Below are positions 1 to 8,526 of a stretch of DNA of 64,000 bases, in pieces (the stretch's first letter is position 1; every line of letters begins with the position of its first letter). This DNA is from Acidovorax sp. FJL06 (GTDB lineage Bacteria; Pseudomonadota; Gammaproteobacteria; Burkholderiales; Burkholderiaceae_C). The notes beneath the pieces are model-generated. The model saw only the letters and a program-made list of their open reading frames with translations, ran no database searches and was not told the DNA's origin. Location of the stretch: contig NZ_QAJR01000019.1 of NCBI RefSeq assembly GCF_003852545.1, positions 99,714 through 163,713 on the forward strand, written 5' to 3'. A program made the translations under genes and the position numbers.

Positions 1-84
1 GGTCGCGCAAGCGGCGCCACGGCAGCGATCCAGCACTTTGACCCTTGCTCCAGGGCTCCCGGAAAGCGCCCTCCACCACGTTCC

Positions 85-2310
85 ATGACATTGCCCCACC
101 ACCCCGCAGCCCCCCACGAAGCCGAAGAGCGCGGACACGCCGAGGCCCTGCTCCAGCTGTGCAAACGCCTGGAGCGCGCCTGGACCTTGCCCGACGTGCT
201 GGAAGCCGTCAAACCCATGGGCGAAAGCGTTTTTGACTATCGCCATGTCTGGCTGGCGCTTTTCGACGAAGCCTCGGGCATGCTCGATTTCCTCACGCAC
301 ACCACCAGCGGCGAAGAGAGCGCCCTGAGCCGCCAGCTACAGACCATGAAAATCCCCGTAAAGGGGGATGCGCTGCTCGAAGAAATCATGCAGGCCACCC
401 ACGTCGTGGTGGTGGAAGACGCGCGCACCGACCCCCGCACCAACAAAGCCGTGGTGGCGACACTGCACAACCGCACCATTGTCAACGTGCCGCTGATCAT
501 GGCCGACCAGCGCCTGGGCGCGCTGGGCATGGGCACCTATGGTGACGAGGAAGGCGTGCGGCCGCCCAAGCCCTGGCAGATCGCGCTGATGCAGGCCACC
601 GCCGGGCACCTGGCCGTGGCACTGGACCGGGTGCGCTTCATGACCGCGCGGCGCGAGGCCGAAGAGGCACTGGTGCAGCAGAAAGAGCGCCTGCAGGTGA
701 CCCTGCAATCGATCAGTGACGCTGTGGTCACCACCGATGCTGCGGGGCTGGTGCAGTATCTCAACCCTGCCGCCCAGGCGCTGACGGGCTGGTCGCTGGC
801 CGCCGCCTGCGGGCGCAGGCACCAGGATGTGCTGGGCCTGGGCACCGAGCCCGGCACCGACACAGCCCCCGATCTGGTGGGCCGGGCACTGGCACAGGGC
901 AGCACCCAGTTTCATTCCAAGCTGCGGTCCACGCCGCAGGCGGGCGCCCCGTTGCTCATGGACCTGTCGGCCTCCCCCCTGCTGCGCCCCGGCGGGGATG
1001 CCGACGGCGTGGTGCTGGTGTTTCGCGATGTGACCGAAGCCAGCCGGCTGAGCCGCGAAATGGAGTTCCAGGCCCTGCACGACACGCTCACCAGCCTGGG
1101 CAACCGCCGCGCATTCGAGAACCTGCTGGCCCAGGCCTTTGCCGCCACGCGCGATGGCGCCGCCCGCCACTGCGTGTGCTACCTCGATCTCGACAACTTC
1201 AAGGTGATCAACGACACCTGCGGCCATGCCGCAGGCGACGAGCTACTGCGGCAGGTGGCACATCTGTTTCTGGCCCACCTGCAGCCCCAGGACCTGCAGC
1301 AGGCCTTGCAGGTGGCAGAGCGCATGCAGCAGGAACTGGCCGCATTCCGCTTTGCGTGGCGCGACCATGTGTTCAGCGTGAGCGTCAGCATCGGGGCGGT
1401 GGCGCTTGACGCCACCACGGAAAGTGTGGGAGCCCTGCTGCAAGCAGCCGACAGTGCGTGCTACGTGGCCAAGGACGGAGGGCGCAACCGCATCCATGTC
1501 TATGCCGAGAACGACCCGGCACTGGCACAACGCTATGGCGTCATGGAATGGGTCAGCCGCATCGAGGACGCCTTGCAGCACGACCGGTTCGAGCTGTTCG
1601 GCCAGCCCATCACCCGCCTGGACACGGCACATGGCAGCCAGCCCCGTGGCCTGCACTGCGAGATCCTGCTGCGCATGCGCACGGCCGATGGCCGCCTGGT
1701 CTCGCCCAGAGAATTCATGCCCGCCGTGGAGCGCTACCAGTTGGCCGCCCGTGTGGACCGCTGGGTCATCAAAAAGACCCTGGCGTGGATGGCCGAACAC
1801 CAAGAGGGGGTGGAGCTGTGCTGCATCAACCTCTCGGGCCAGTCGGTGGGCGACGCCGCCTTCCTGGGCCAGGTGCTGCAGGCCATGGACCAGACCCCGG
1901 TGCGCTGCGACCGCCTGTGTTTCGAGATCACCGAAACCGCCGCCATGGGCGACCTGGCAGCGGCCAACCGTTTCTTCCAGGCCCTGCGCGCGCGGGGCTG
2001 CCAGTTCGCGCTCGACGACTTTGGCAGCGGCCTGTCGTCGTACGCCTACCTGCGCGAGCTGGCGGTGGACATGCTCAAAATCGACGGTCAGTTTGTGAAG
2101 AACATGGCCGACGACCCCGTGAGCTTTGCCATGGTGAAGTCCATCCACGAGATCGGTTGCCTCATGGGCAAGAAGACCGTGGCGGAGTTTGCCGAAAGCC
2201 AGGCCATCGTGGACCTGCTGACCGGCCTGGGTGTGCACTTTGCCCAGGGATACGCCCTGGGCCGCCCCGCCCCGATCGACGCATTGCTGCTGGAAACCGT
2301 GGCGCACTGA
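85..2310 (+). CDS. GAF-PAS-GGDEF(degenerate)-EAL cyclic-di-GMP signalling protein
   Basis: The protein has 741 residues. A GAF domain (about 15-185) and a PAS domain (about 195-315) are followed by a GGDEF-type domain (about 325-470) and an EAL domain (about 487-735). The EAL half looks active as a c-di-GMP phosphodiesterase: EILLR near 525, FEITET, DDFGSG near 644 and a late KKTVAE are all present. The GGDEF half begins normally (DLDNFKVIND, then AGDELL) but goes straight from the helix after AGDELL to the QALQVAERM helix, so the strand-turn that carries (G)GDEF is missing. A diguanylate cyclase activity is therefore unlikely. The reading frame is open to the first base of the window, so an upstream start cannot be excluded. 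The ATG at 85 sits just before the GAF domain and is preferred. Confidence 0.88.
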   Translation: MTLPHHPAAPHEAEERGHAEALLQLCKRLERAWTLPDVLEAVKPMGESVFDYRHVWLALFDEASGMLDFLTHTTSGEESALSRQLQTMKIPVKGDALLEEIMQATHVVVVEDARTDPRTNKAVVATLHNRTIVNVPLIMADQRLGALGMGTYGDEEGVRPPKPWQIALMQATAGHLAVALDRVRFMTARREAEEALVQQKERLQVTLQSISDAVVTTDAAGLVQYLNPAAQALTGWSLAAACGRRHQDVLGLGTEPGTDTAPDLVGRALAQGSTQFHSKLRSTPQAGAPLLMDLSASPLLRPGGDADGVVLVFRDVTEASRLSREMEFQALHDTLTSLGNRRAFENLLAQAFAATRDGAARHCVCYLDLDNFKVINDTCGHAAGDELLRQVAHLFLAHLQPQDLQQALQVAERMQQELAAFRFAWRDHVFSVSVSIGAVALDATTESVGALLQAADSACYVAKDGGRNRIHVYAENDPALAQRYGVMEWVSRIEDALQHDRFELFGQPITRLDTAHGSQPRGLHCEILLRMRTADGRLVSPREFMPAVERYQLAARVDRWVIKKTLAWMAEHQEGVELCCINLSGQSVGDAAFLGQVLQAMDQTPVRCDRLCFEITETAAMGDLAAANRFFQALRARGCQFALDDFGSGLSSYAYLRELAVDMLKIDGQFVKNMADDPVSFAMVKSIHEIGCLMGKKTVAEFAESQAIVDLLTGLGVHFAQGYALGRPAPIDALLLETVAH

Positions 2311-2364
2311 GCGTCTGCCATCGGCATCCCGGGCGCTGATAACGGCATGCGTTCAAAAGACATA

Positions 2365-2428
2365 AACCGTTCACGCTGAGCCTGTCGAAGCGCTGCGCGA
2401 GGCCTCGACAAGCTCAGCCCGAACGGTT
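2365..2428. repeat. Dispersed inverted repeat (intergenic palindrome)
   Basis: An arm beginning AACCGTTCACGCTGAGCCTG (2365-2390) is mirrored by an arm ending in AGCTCAGCCCGAACGGTT (2403-2428). About 21 of 26 positions pair, around a short GC-rich loop. It lies between two convergent genes and could act as a bidirectional terminator. Similar CTGAGCCTGTCGAAG palindromes are familiar from Comamonadaceae genomes; that family statement is from memory. A second short piece (2489-2507, AGCTATCAAATACATAGCA) resembles part of the repeat at 10039-10087. Confidence 0.7.
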
Positions 2429-2513
2429 CTTGCTGACAGAAAACCCCAAGCCAAAACAGGCCCTTGCGCGCAACCATCATACCCTGATAGCTATCAAATA
2501 CATAGCAATCAAC

Positions 2514-3470
2514 TCAACCCAGCGCAGTATCCAGCAGCATCATCACCACAAACCCCACCATCAGCCCGCCCGTGGCCCAGGCCTCGTGGCCCTTGCGGTG
2601 CGACTCGGGAATGATCTCGTGGCTGATCACAAACAGCATGGCCCCGGCCGCAAACCCCAGCCCCCAGGGCAACAGGCTGGCCGATGCGCTGACGACAGCC
2701 GCCCCCAGCACGGCGCCCAGGGGCTCGACCAGACCCGAGGCCATGCCCAGCCCCACCGCCAGCGCGCGCCGGTAACCTGCCGCCAGCAGCGCCATGGCCA
2801 CCACCAGGCCCTCGGGCACGTCCTGGATGGCAATGCCCGTGGCCAGCGCGTTGGCCCGCAGCGGGTCGCCGCCCGCATGCGCCACGCCAATGGCCAGCCC
2901 CTCGGGCAGGTTGTGCAACGCAATCGCAAACACAAACAGCCAGGTGCGCTGCAGCGTGCGCGACGCCGGGGCGCCCTCCACGCCCTTGATGAAATGCTCG
3001 TGCGGCAGCAGGCGCTCCATCCACAGCAGCACCAGCGCCCCCAGCAAAATGGCCCCGCCCACCGTGGCCCCCGCGCCCCAAGCGCCCGCCCCTGCCCCGC
3101 GCGCCGCGTGGAGGCCCGGGATGATCAGCGAGAACGCGCAGGCCGCCAGCATCACGCCCGCGCCAAAACCAAACAGCGTGTCCTGCGCGCGCTCGGACAG
3201 CCGCTGGGACAACAGCACCGGCAGCGTGCCCAAAGCGGTGGCCAGCGCGGCCACCAGGCCGCCCCACCAGGCCGCCTCGACCGTTGGCTGGCTGGCCATC
3301 CACTGCCACGCCTGGGCAGCGGCAGCCACGATGCCCAGCAACACAATGCCCAGGCCCAGCCACTGCCGCCGGCGCAGTGCCGGGGCGTGCCCTGCGGGCG
3401 GGGTCACACCTTCAGCGGTGAGCGCAGGGGATTCCAAGGCGGTGTCGGGCGAACTGGGCGGCATCTGCAT
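2514..3470 (-). CDS. ZIP-family metal ion transporter
   Basis: The 318-residue membrane protein has several hydrophobic segments and the two ZIP signatures HNLPEG (near 182) and QDVPEG (near 216), which place metal-binding residues in transmembrane helices IV and V. ZIP proteins import divalent metals such as zinc, iron or manganese. The gene is the last of three on the minus strand, 61 bp after the superoxide dismutase gene, in a unit headed by a Fur-like box. A role in manganese or iron supply to the dismutase is an inference from this context. The long glycine/alanine-rich segment between helices III and IV is usual for the GufA-like branch. Confidence 0.88.
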   Translation of the reverse strand: MQMPPSSPDTALESPALTAEGVTPPAGHAPALRRRQWLGLGIVLLGIVAAAAQAWQWMASQPTVEAAWWGGLVAALATALGTLPVLLSQRLSERAQDTLFGFGAGVMLAACAFSLIIPGLHAARGAGAGAWGAGATVGGAILLGALVLLWMERLLPHEHFIKGVEGAPASRTLQRTWLFVFAIALHNLPEGLAIGVAHAGGDPLRANALATGIAIQDVPEGLVVAMALLAAGYRRALAVGLGMASGLVEPLGAVLGAAVVSASASLLPWGLGFAAGAMLFVISHEIIPESHRKGHEAWATGGLMVGFVVMMLLDTALG

Positions 3471-3531
3471 GGCGGCGGCTCCGGTGTGGGCAACAGGTGG
3501 GTCTAGGAACAGGAATCACTGTGCAAGGCGG

Positions 3532-4155
3532 TCACGCCCGCGCGAGCGCAAAGCGGCGGGCCACCTCGGCCCAGTCGATCACGTTGTAGAACGCCGCGAT
3601 GTACTCGGGGCGGCGGTTCTGGTAATGCAGGTAATAGGCGTGTTCCCACACATCCAGCCCCAGGATGGGCGTGTTGCCCGACATCGCCCCCGCCATCAGC
3701 GGGCTGTCCTGGTTGCCCGTGCTCTCCACCACCAGCTGGCCCGCCGCGCCCACACACAGCCAGGCCCACCCGCTGCCAAACCGCGTGAGCGCCGCCTTGG
3801 TGAACGCATCCTTGAACGCGGCAAATCCGCCCAGGTCGGTATCGATGGCACGCGCCAGCGCGCCCTCTGGCTGCCCGCCGCCCTGGGGCGACATCACGCG
3901 CCAGAACAGGCTGTGGTTGGCGTGCCCGCCGCCGTTGTTGCGCACGGCGCCCTGCAGGTTTTCGGGCAGCAGCACCAACCGCGCCACCAGCTCATCAATG
4001 GGCAGATCGGCATGGGGCGTGCCCTCCAGCGCGGCGTTCAGGTTGTTGATGTAGGTCTGGTGGTGTTTGGAATGGTGGATCTCCATCGTGCGCGCATCAA
4101 TGTGCGGCTCCAGCGCGTCGTAGGCATAGGGCAAGGCAGGCAGCGTGTAAGGCAT
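3532..4155 (-). CDS. sodA: Superoxide dismutase, Mn-type
   Basis: The 207-residue enzyme starts [10 protein letters not shown] and carries the metal ligands of the Fe/Mn superoxide dismutase family: His in [10 protein letters not shown], His in NHSLFW, and Asp/His in DVWEHAYY. The segment GNQDSPL puts a glutamine where Mn enzymes have it; Fe enzymes usually have Gln earlier and Ala-Gly here. It converts superoxide to peroxide in the cytoplasm. The neighbours are an orfX-like gene upstream and a ZIP transporter downstream. This matches the orfX-sodA arrangement I know from pseudomonads, where the Mn enzyme is made under iron limitation through Fur. Confidence 0.93.
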   Translation of the reverse strand: MPYTLPALPYAYDALEPHIDARTMEIHHSKHHQTYINNLNAALEGTPHADLPIDELVARLVLLPENLQGAVRNNGGGHANHSLFWRVMSPQGGGQPEGALARAIDTDLGGFAAFKDAFTKAALTRFGSGWAWLCVGAAGQLVVESTGNQDSPLMAGAMSGNTPILGLDVWEHAYYLHYQNRRPEYIAAFYNVIDWAEVARRFALARA

Positions 4156-4279
4156 GGTTTTTCAGTCGGGTTGAGAGAAGGAAGCAAGGACAACATCCGG
4201 CGCGGGCAACGCTGGCCGGTGCGAGAAGAAGGGGCCACAACGCCAGCCGGGCCACAGCGGCGAGGTGGCCGGTTCGCCG

Positions 4280-4786
4280 TCAGGACGACAGGCCAGCCAG
4301 CCCGCCCCCGGCAAGCGCCTGGGCAATGGCAGGATGGGGACCATGGCTGCGCACATGGGCGAGCAAGGCCGCATGCGTTTCGCGCCCATGCCGCCACGCC
4401 GCCTGGCGCAGCGCGGCGCCACACCGGCCATCCGCCACTAGGCTCTGCAGCAGCCCATGGGCCCGGCCCAGCAAGCGCGCCGCCGCATCGGGCTCGGCCG
4501 CCTGCACCTGCAAGTCGGCCACGTTCAGGTGCGACACCACCAGGGCCGCAATGCAATCGTCCTCACGCCCCGCCGGGGGCGTTTGCTGCACCAGGCGCAA
4601 GGCCAGCGCCAACGCCTGCTGTTCAAACGCCAGCGCCATGGCCATCTGGCCCATCTGCCCGGCGGCGCGGGCGCGCTGCATAGCGCGCTCCCACTGGGGC
4701 AAGGTGGCGGGGACTGGCGGCAGGCCTACAGAGGTGGAGGCGCAGTCAGGGGTGTGGGGGTGGGTGGGGGTGCCCATCAGGTCCAT
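4280..4786 (-). CDS. Hypothetical protein preceding sodA (orfX-like)
   Basis: This 168-residue protein is helical and alanine/glutamine-rich, with no signal peptide and no catalytic motif that I recognise. Its centre (ERAMQRARAAGQMGQMAMAL and onward to about 110) reads like tetratricopeptide-type helical pairs. It is the first gene of a minus-strand unit with superoxide dismutase 124 bp downstream. A small uncharacterised orfX before sodA in a Fur-regulated unit is known from Pseudomonas (fagA-fumC-orfX-sodA), and this gene occupies the same place. The function is unknown. The start could also be the methionine three codons later. Confidence 0.7.
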   Translation of the reverse strand: MDLMGTPTHPHTPDCASTSVGLPPVPATLPQWERAMQRARAAGQMGQMAMALAFEQQALALALRLVQQTPPAGREDDCIAALVVSHLNVADLQVQAAEPDAAARLLGRAHGLLQSLVADGRCGAALRQAAWRHGRETHAALLAHVRSHGPHPAIAQALAGGGLAGLSS

Positions 4787-4845
4787 CGCAAAACTCCTGG
4801 AGGAGCCTTTTGCGGTGGACGGGGTGTGGCGTACTCAGGCGATCA

Positions 4846-4864
4846 AATGATAACCATTTGCATT
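4846..4864 (-). promoter_or_regulatory. Fur box upstream of orfX-sodA-zip
   Basis: The plus-strand sequence AATGATAACCATTTGCATT is, on the minus strand, AATGCAAATGGTTATCATT. It agrees with the 19-bp Fur consensus half-sites (AATGATAAT-x-ATTATCATT) at about 16 positions. It lies about 60 bp before the orfX start on the coding side, where Fur-Fe(II) would block transcription. This predicts derepression of the unit when iron is scarce. Confidence 0.72.
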
Positions 4865-5225
4865 TGCAATGTCCAACCAAGGAGGTCGCGCACCAGGGGT
4901 TTGGTGGATAGGCGCACAAATTCGGAAACGGCGGAAGTCCACATTGACTCGCAACCCGGCTTGCTCTCTGCCGAAAGCTGCCCCGTGGAAGGCTCAGGCC
5001 CCACCCGTTCGCAAGCTATAGTTTGTGCGGTTGAAACTTGCCGGGTTTGTCGGAATTTTTATACCTGGGTGTTTGAACAGCCCCGCGCCTGCAAACCCAG
5101 GCTGCAAGCCACTTCCAGGAAGAATCAATATCCTGAATATCCAGCACGGTCCAGTTTTACCCGCGGGTTCTGCGGGATGCGTTACGTTAGCCTTCAAGTC
5201 AAAATCATCCACACCTCGTTCACCA
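4865..5225. other. Intergenic region between divergent genes
   Basis: I see no credible coding sequence here. Apart from the Fur box at its left edge, the stretch must hold the promoter of the rightward lipoprotein gene. TATAGTTTGTGCGG near 5016 and TTTTTATACC near 5057 are AT-rich pieces that could serve as -10 regions, but neither has a convincing -35 partner. Confidence 0.4.
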
Positions 5226-5696
5226 ATGAAGCCACTGATCGCAATCTTGACACTCTCGCTCCTTGCCGGCTGCGCAGCGCCGAAGCCCGCGAAGTTCTAT
5301 GACGGACCGACTCTCCCGACCGAGAAACTCGCTCGAGTTCGAATGCCAAATGTCAAGATCTGGGTGGTTGCCGTCGATGGCAAGAGCACGAGAGATGGGC
5401 AAGGCGGCCTTCTCGACAAGTCGGAACTTCTACTTGCGCCCGGTTCGCACGAACTGACTCTCTTGCACACCCGCAACGACGGTTGGCTACAGCATGACCG
5501 GGCTGACGCCAAACTGGCCGTGACGCTTCTAGCCGGTCACGTCTATACCGTAAGGTATCGTGATGTGAGGGACCGACGGGTTGAGTTCTTTCTTGTCGAC
5601 CACGAGTCCACATACGACAAGAAGTGTGCGCAGTTGCTGACCAAGAGCGGCCAGCTTATCTACATCGGAGACGGTGTCGCACCTGAGTGCTATTGA
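5226..5696 (+). CDS. Small predicted lipoprotein of unknown function
   Basis: The reading frame is open for 200 bp upstream, but the ATG at 5226 gives a textbook lipoprotein leader: MKPLIAILTLSLLAGC with the lipobox cysteine at residue 16. The mature part (about 140 residues) is predicted to be beta-rich, with PGSHELTLLHTRN and GHVYTVRYRDVRD resembling the PEGA-like fold of many small lipoproteins. Two late cysteines (KKCAQL and PECY) could form a disulphide. It stands alone between a divergent unit and a convergent kinase gene. The function is unknown; an envelope location is inferred from the lipobox. Confidence 0.7.
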   Translation: MKPLIAILTLSLLAGCAAPKPAKFYDGPTLPTEKLARVRMPNVKIWVVAVDGKSTRDGQGGLLDKSELLLAPGSHELTLLHTRNDGWLQHDRADAKLAVTLLAGHVYTVRYRDVRDRRVEFFLVDHESTYDKKCAQLLTKSGQLIYIGDGVAPECY

Positions 5697-5742
5697 AGGC
5701 GGACCCTTCGCTTGAGCGGACCTCCACCGGCCGCTCCCCCTC

Positions 5743-7086
5743 TCAATCCCCCACCCCCTCCTGCATCCCCCCACCGGGCGCAGCCACCAACTCCCACTCC
5801 GCCAGCTGCTCGTTGGTCGCAATCAGCCGCCCCACCAGCAGCTTGATAAAGGCCTTGTCAAACCGCGACTGCAAATCCTCCGACGCCTCGCGCAGCGCGG
5901 GGTTGCGCACCTTGAGGACCAGCACCTCGGTTTCGGCCACGGCGGTGGCGGTGCGCATCTTGTTGTCGGGGCGCAGGTAGGTCATTTCGCCCAGGGTGAC
6001 GCCGGGGCCCAGGGTGCTGAGGTTCCAGCCCTGGCGGCTGATGGCGACCTGGCCTTCGATGAGGATGCAGAACGAGTCGCCCGGGGTGTTCTCGCGCATG
6101 AGCACGGTGCCCTGCTCCAGGCGGCGCCAGCTGCCCAGGCGCATCAGCTCCCACAGGGCCACGTCGTGAAAGTCGGCAAAAAACGGCAGTGCGCGCAGGC
6201 GGGCAAAACGTTCGGCCTCGGTGTCTTGCGAGCGCTGGCGGGGCAGACCCCGGTGGGCAGCGAGCAGGGCCTGGGCAAAGTCGGGCCAAGTGGCAAAGCG
6301 GTCTGCGGGGTCTTTGGCCAGGGCGCGCAGCAGCACCTCGTCTACATGCGGCGGCAGCGCGGCGCGCAGCAGGCTGGGGGGCGTGGGGGCTTCGTGGCTG
6401 ATCTTGTAGAGGGTGGCGAAGTCGGTGTCGCCATCAAACGGGCGGCGGCCGGTGAGCAGCTCGCACACCACCACGGCCAGCGAGAACATATCGCTATGGT
6501 GCGTGAGGTCCTGCTCGCGCACCTGCTCGGGCGACATGTACGACGGCGAGCCGACCAGGCCCGCCAGCTGCGTGGCATCGCTGCGCAGCGACAGGGCGGC
6601 GCCAAAGTCGGTCAGCTTCACATTCCCATCGCGCGCCAGCATGAGGTTGGCGGGCTTGATGTCGCGGTGCACCAGGCCTTCGCGGCAGGCGTAGTCCAGC
6701 GCGTTGCAGCATTTGAAGGCGATGTCCAGCACCTGGGGCATGGGCAGCAGCGCATCGGGCGTTGCAAAGTCCGACAGGGGCTGGCCGTCCACGTATTCGA
6801 GCACCAGGTACGGGGGCAGAGCCTCTTCGTCGGCGTCGAGCAGGCGCACGATGTTGGGGTGGCGCAGGCGGCCTGACAGCGCGGCCTCGTTGCGCAGCAG
6901 CTTGCGGTAGCGCTCGGCCTGCTCAGGCACCTTGAGCAGGTGGGCGTGGGTCTGCTTGATGGCGACCTTGCGGCCCCGGAAGCCGTCGAGCCCCAGGTAA
7001 ACAATGCCACTGGCGCCCCGCCCCAGTTCGCGCTCGATGCGGTATTTGCCGATGCTGGCGGGCGGTGCGGAGGTGGCTGTGGCCAT
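5743..7086 (-). CDS. Ser/Thr protein kinase with C-terminal cyclic-nucleotide-binding domain
   Basis: The 447-residue protein has a Hanks-type kinase domain (about 12-275). The glycine loop GRGASGIVYLG, the VAIK lysine, the catalytic VHRDIKPANL (near 140), the DFG in LTDFGAAL and the SPEQ segment are all present. Residues about 300-430 form a cNMP-binding domain (GDSFCILIEGQVAIS, LGEMTYL). No transmembrane segment is evident, so it is probably cytoplasmic. The order kinase then cNMP domain suggests that a nucleotide or similar ligand sets kinase activity. No adjacent substrate gene is obvious. A PP2C phosphatase that could oppose it lies about 20 kb away at 26736. Confidence 0.9.
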   Translation of the reverse strand: MATATSAPPASIGKYRIERELGRGASGIVYLGLDGFRGRKVAIKQTHAHLLKVPEQAERYRKLLRNEAALSGRLRHPNIVRLLDADEEALPPYLVLEYVDGQPLSDFATPDALLPMPQVLDIAFKCCNALDYACREGLVHRDIKPANLMLARDGNVKLTDFGAALSLRSDATQLAGLVGSPSYMSPEQVREQDLTHHSDMFSLAVVVCELLTGRRPFDGDTDFATLYKISHEAPTPPSLLRAALPPHVDEVLLRALAKDPADRFATWPDFAQALLAAHRGLPRQRSQDTEAERFARLRALPFFADFHDVALWELMRLGSWRRLEQGTVLMRENTPGDSFCILIEGQVAISRQGWNLSTLGPGVTLGEMTYLRPDNKMRTATAVAETEVLVLKVRNPALREASEDLQSRFDKAFIKLLVGRLIATNEQLAEWELVAAPGGGMQEGVGD

Positions 7087-7125
7087 GGCGGGCTCCCGGC
7101 GAGGGTGGGCAGTGAAGGCGGCGGG

Positions 7126-8373
7126 TCAGGCTCCGGCAAGCGCCTGCTCAAAGTCGGCCAGCAGGTCTTCCACCTCTTCCAGGCCCACCGACAGGCGAAT
7201 CATGCTGTCGGCAATGCCCATGGTGGCGCGCACAGCGGGGCCGGCCTCCCAGAAGATGGTGTGGGCCACCGGGATGATGAGCGTGCGGGTGTCAGCCAGG
7301 CCTGTGGCCTTGATGGGCAGCTGCAGGCGGTTGCACACGGGCAGGCATTGGTCGGGGTTGCGCAGCTCGAACGACAGCAGCCACGAACCTGCCTTGAAGT
7401 GCTTGCTGGCAATGGCATGCTGGGGATGTGATGGCAGCAAGGGGTAGTGCACGCGCGCGATGGCCGGGTGGGCCTCCAGCCACTGCGCCAGCGCCAGGGC
7501 CGTGGCGCTGGTGCGGTCCATGCGCAGGGCCAGGGTTTCGGCGCCCAGGGCCAACTGGTGGGCGGCGTGGGACGACAACGTGCCGCCCATGTCGCGCAGG
7601 CCCTTTTTGCGCAGCTGCTGCAGGCCCCAGCCCTTGGCGTCGCCCTTGCGGTAGGCGGCAAAGATGTTGGGGTAGCGCGACCAGTCGTACAGGCCGGTGT
7701 CGGTGATGGCCCCACCCAGCGCGTCGCCCAGGCCGCCAATGCTTTTGGTAAGCGAGTTGACCACCAGCCCCGCGCCCACCGTAGAGGCGCGGAACAGGTA
7801 GGGCGAAGCCACGGTGTTGTCCACCACGTAGAGCGCGCCATGCGCCTTGCACAGCGCACCAATGCCTTCCAGGTCGGGGATCTGGGTGCCGGGGTTGGCA
7901 ATGGTTTCGACAAACACCATGCGGGTGTTGGGGCGCAGCGCGGCGGCCACGTTGGCGGCGTCGGTCACGTCCACCGTGGTGACTTCCACGCCCAGGTCGG
8001 CCAGGGTGCCCAGCACGCTGTTGGTGTTGCCAAACACAAACTGGCTGGCCACCAGGTGGTCGCCCGCCTTGAGCAGCGTGAGGAACACTGCGCAGATGCC
8101 CGCCATGCCGGTGGCAAACACGATGGTGCCGTGGCCGCGCTCCATCTTGGTAATCTTGGCCTCCAGCGCCGCCGTGGTGGGCGTGCCCTGGCGCGCGTAG
8201 TTGAAGCCGCCCTTGGCCGTGCCCTGGAACACGGCGATCAGGTCTTCGACCTTTTCGTAGCCGTATTGCACCGAGGTGTGGATGGGCTGGTGAATAGCGC
8301 CCTGCTCGGCGCCGCCCAGGCGGTCGGCATGCACGATCTGGGTGGTGAAGCTTTGGTTCTGCGGTGTCGTCAT
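7126..8373 (-). CDS. Cys/Met-metabolism PLP-dependent enzyme (cystathionine gamma-synthase family)
   Basis: The 415-residue protein is of the usual length for the trans-sulphuration family. It contains the PLP lysine in SLTKSIGG (near 209), the phosphate-binding region GMAGICAV, the cofactor aspartate in VVDNTVASPY, and a late SIRLSVGLE-type segment (SMIRLSVGLEEVEDL). The family includes cystathionine gamma-synthase, O-acetylhomoserine sulphhydrylase and methionine gamma-lyase, and sequence reading alone does not separate them. The gene ends 39 bp before the kinase gene on the same strand, so co-transcription is possible. Confidence 0.88.
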   Translation of the reverse strand: MTTPQNQSFTTQIVHADRLGGAEQGAIHQPIHTSVQYGYEKVEDLIAVFQGTAKGGFNYARQGTPTTAALEAKITKMERGHGTIVFATGMAGICAVFLTLLKAGDHLVASQFVFGNTNSVLGTLADLGVEVTTVDVTDAANVAAALRPNTRMVFVETIANPGTQIPDLEGIGALCKAHGALYVVDNTVASPYLFRASTVGAGLVVNSLTKSIGGLGDALGGAITDTGLYDWSRYPNIFAAYRKGDAKGWGLQQLRKKGLRDMGGTLSSHAAHQLALGAETLALRMDRTSATALALAQWLEAHPAIARVHYPLLPSHPQHAIASKHFKAGSWLLSFELRNPDQCLPVCNRLQLPIKATGLADTRTLIIPVAHTIFWEAGPAVRATMGIADSMIRLSVGLEEVEDLLADFEQALAGA

Positions 8374-8483
8374 AAAAATCTGCGCTGTTTCTGCTGGTCT
8401 ACGTGCAAGGCGGGGCGACGAACACTGGCGCGACCTCTACGCCAGCGCACCCGTGGAACTGGCTTTGCCAGGCCACCGGGTGC

Positions 8484-8525
8484 GTCCCCCCTCAGGGGGG
8501 AAGGCGCGCAGCGCCTCAGGGGGGA
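8484..8525. repeat. Intergenic palindrome, CCCCCTCAGGGGGG type
   Basis: The stretch has a first small palindrome (CCCCCCTCAGGGGGG) and an overlapping GCGCGCAGCGC hairpin followed by a second CTCAGGGGGG. It lies between the stop of the exonuclease gene and the start of the PLP enzyme gene. As RNA it could fold into a strong stem and end or attenuate transcription. Such GGGG/CCCC palindromes with a GCGCGCAGCGC core are, from memory, abundant between genes of Comamonadaceae. Confidence 0.55.
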
Positions 8526-8526
8526 G

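Noticed and set aside
2430-3506. Long plus-strand frames opposite the ZIP and dismutase genes
   Set aside because: They are shadows of the minus-strand genes, with His/Gln/Arg-rich translations and no family features.
8374-8483. A SAM or SAH riboswitch in front of the Cys/Met enzyme gene
   Set aside because: The leader can fold, but I could not find the conserved core of SAM-I, SAM-II or SAH elements. The GC-rich palindromes are the repeat type seen elsewhere.
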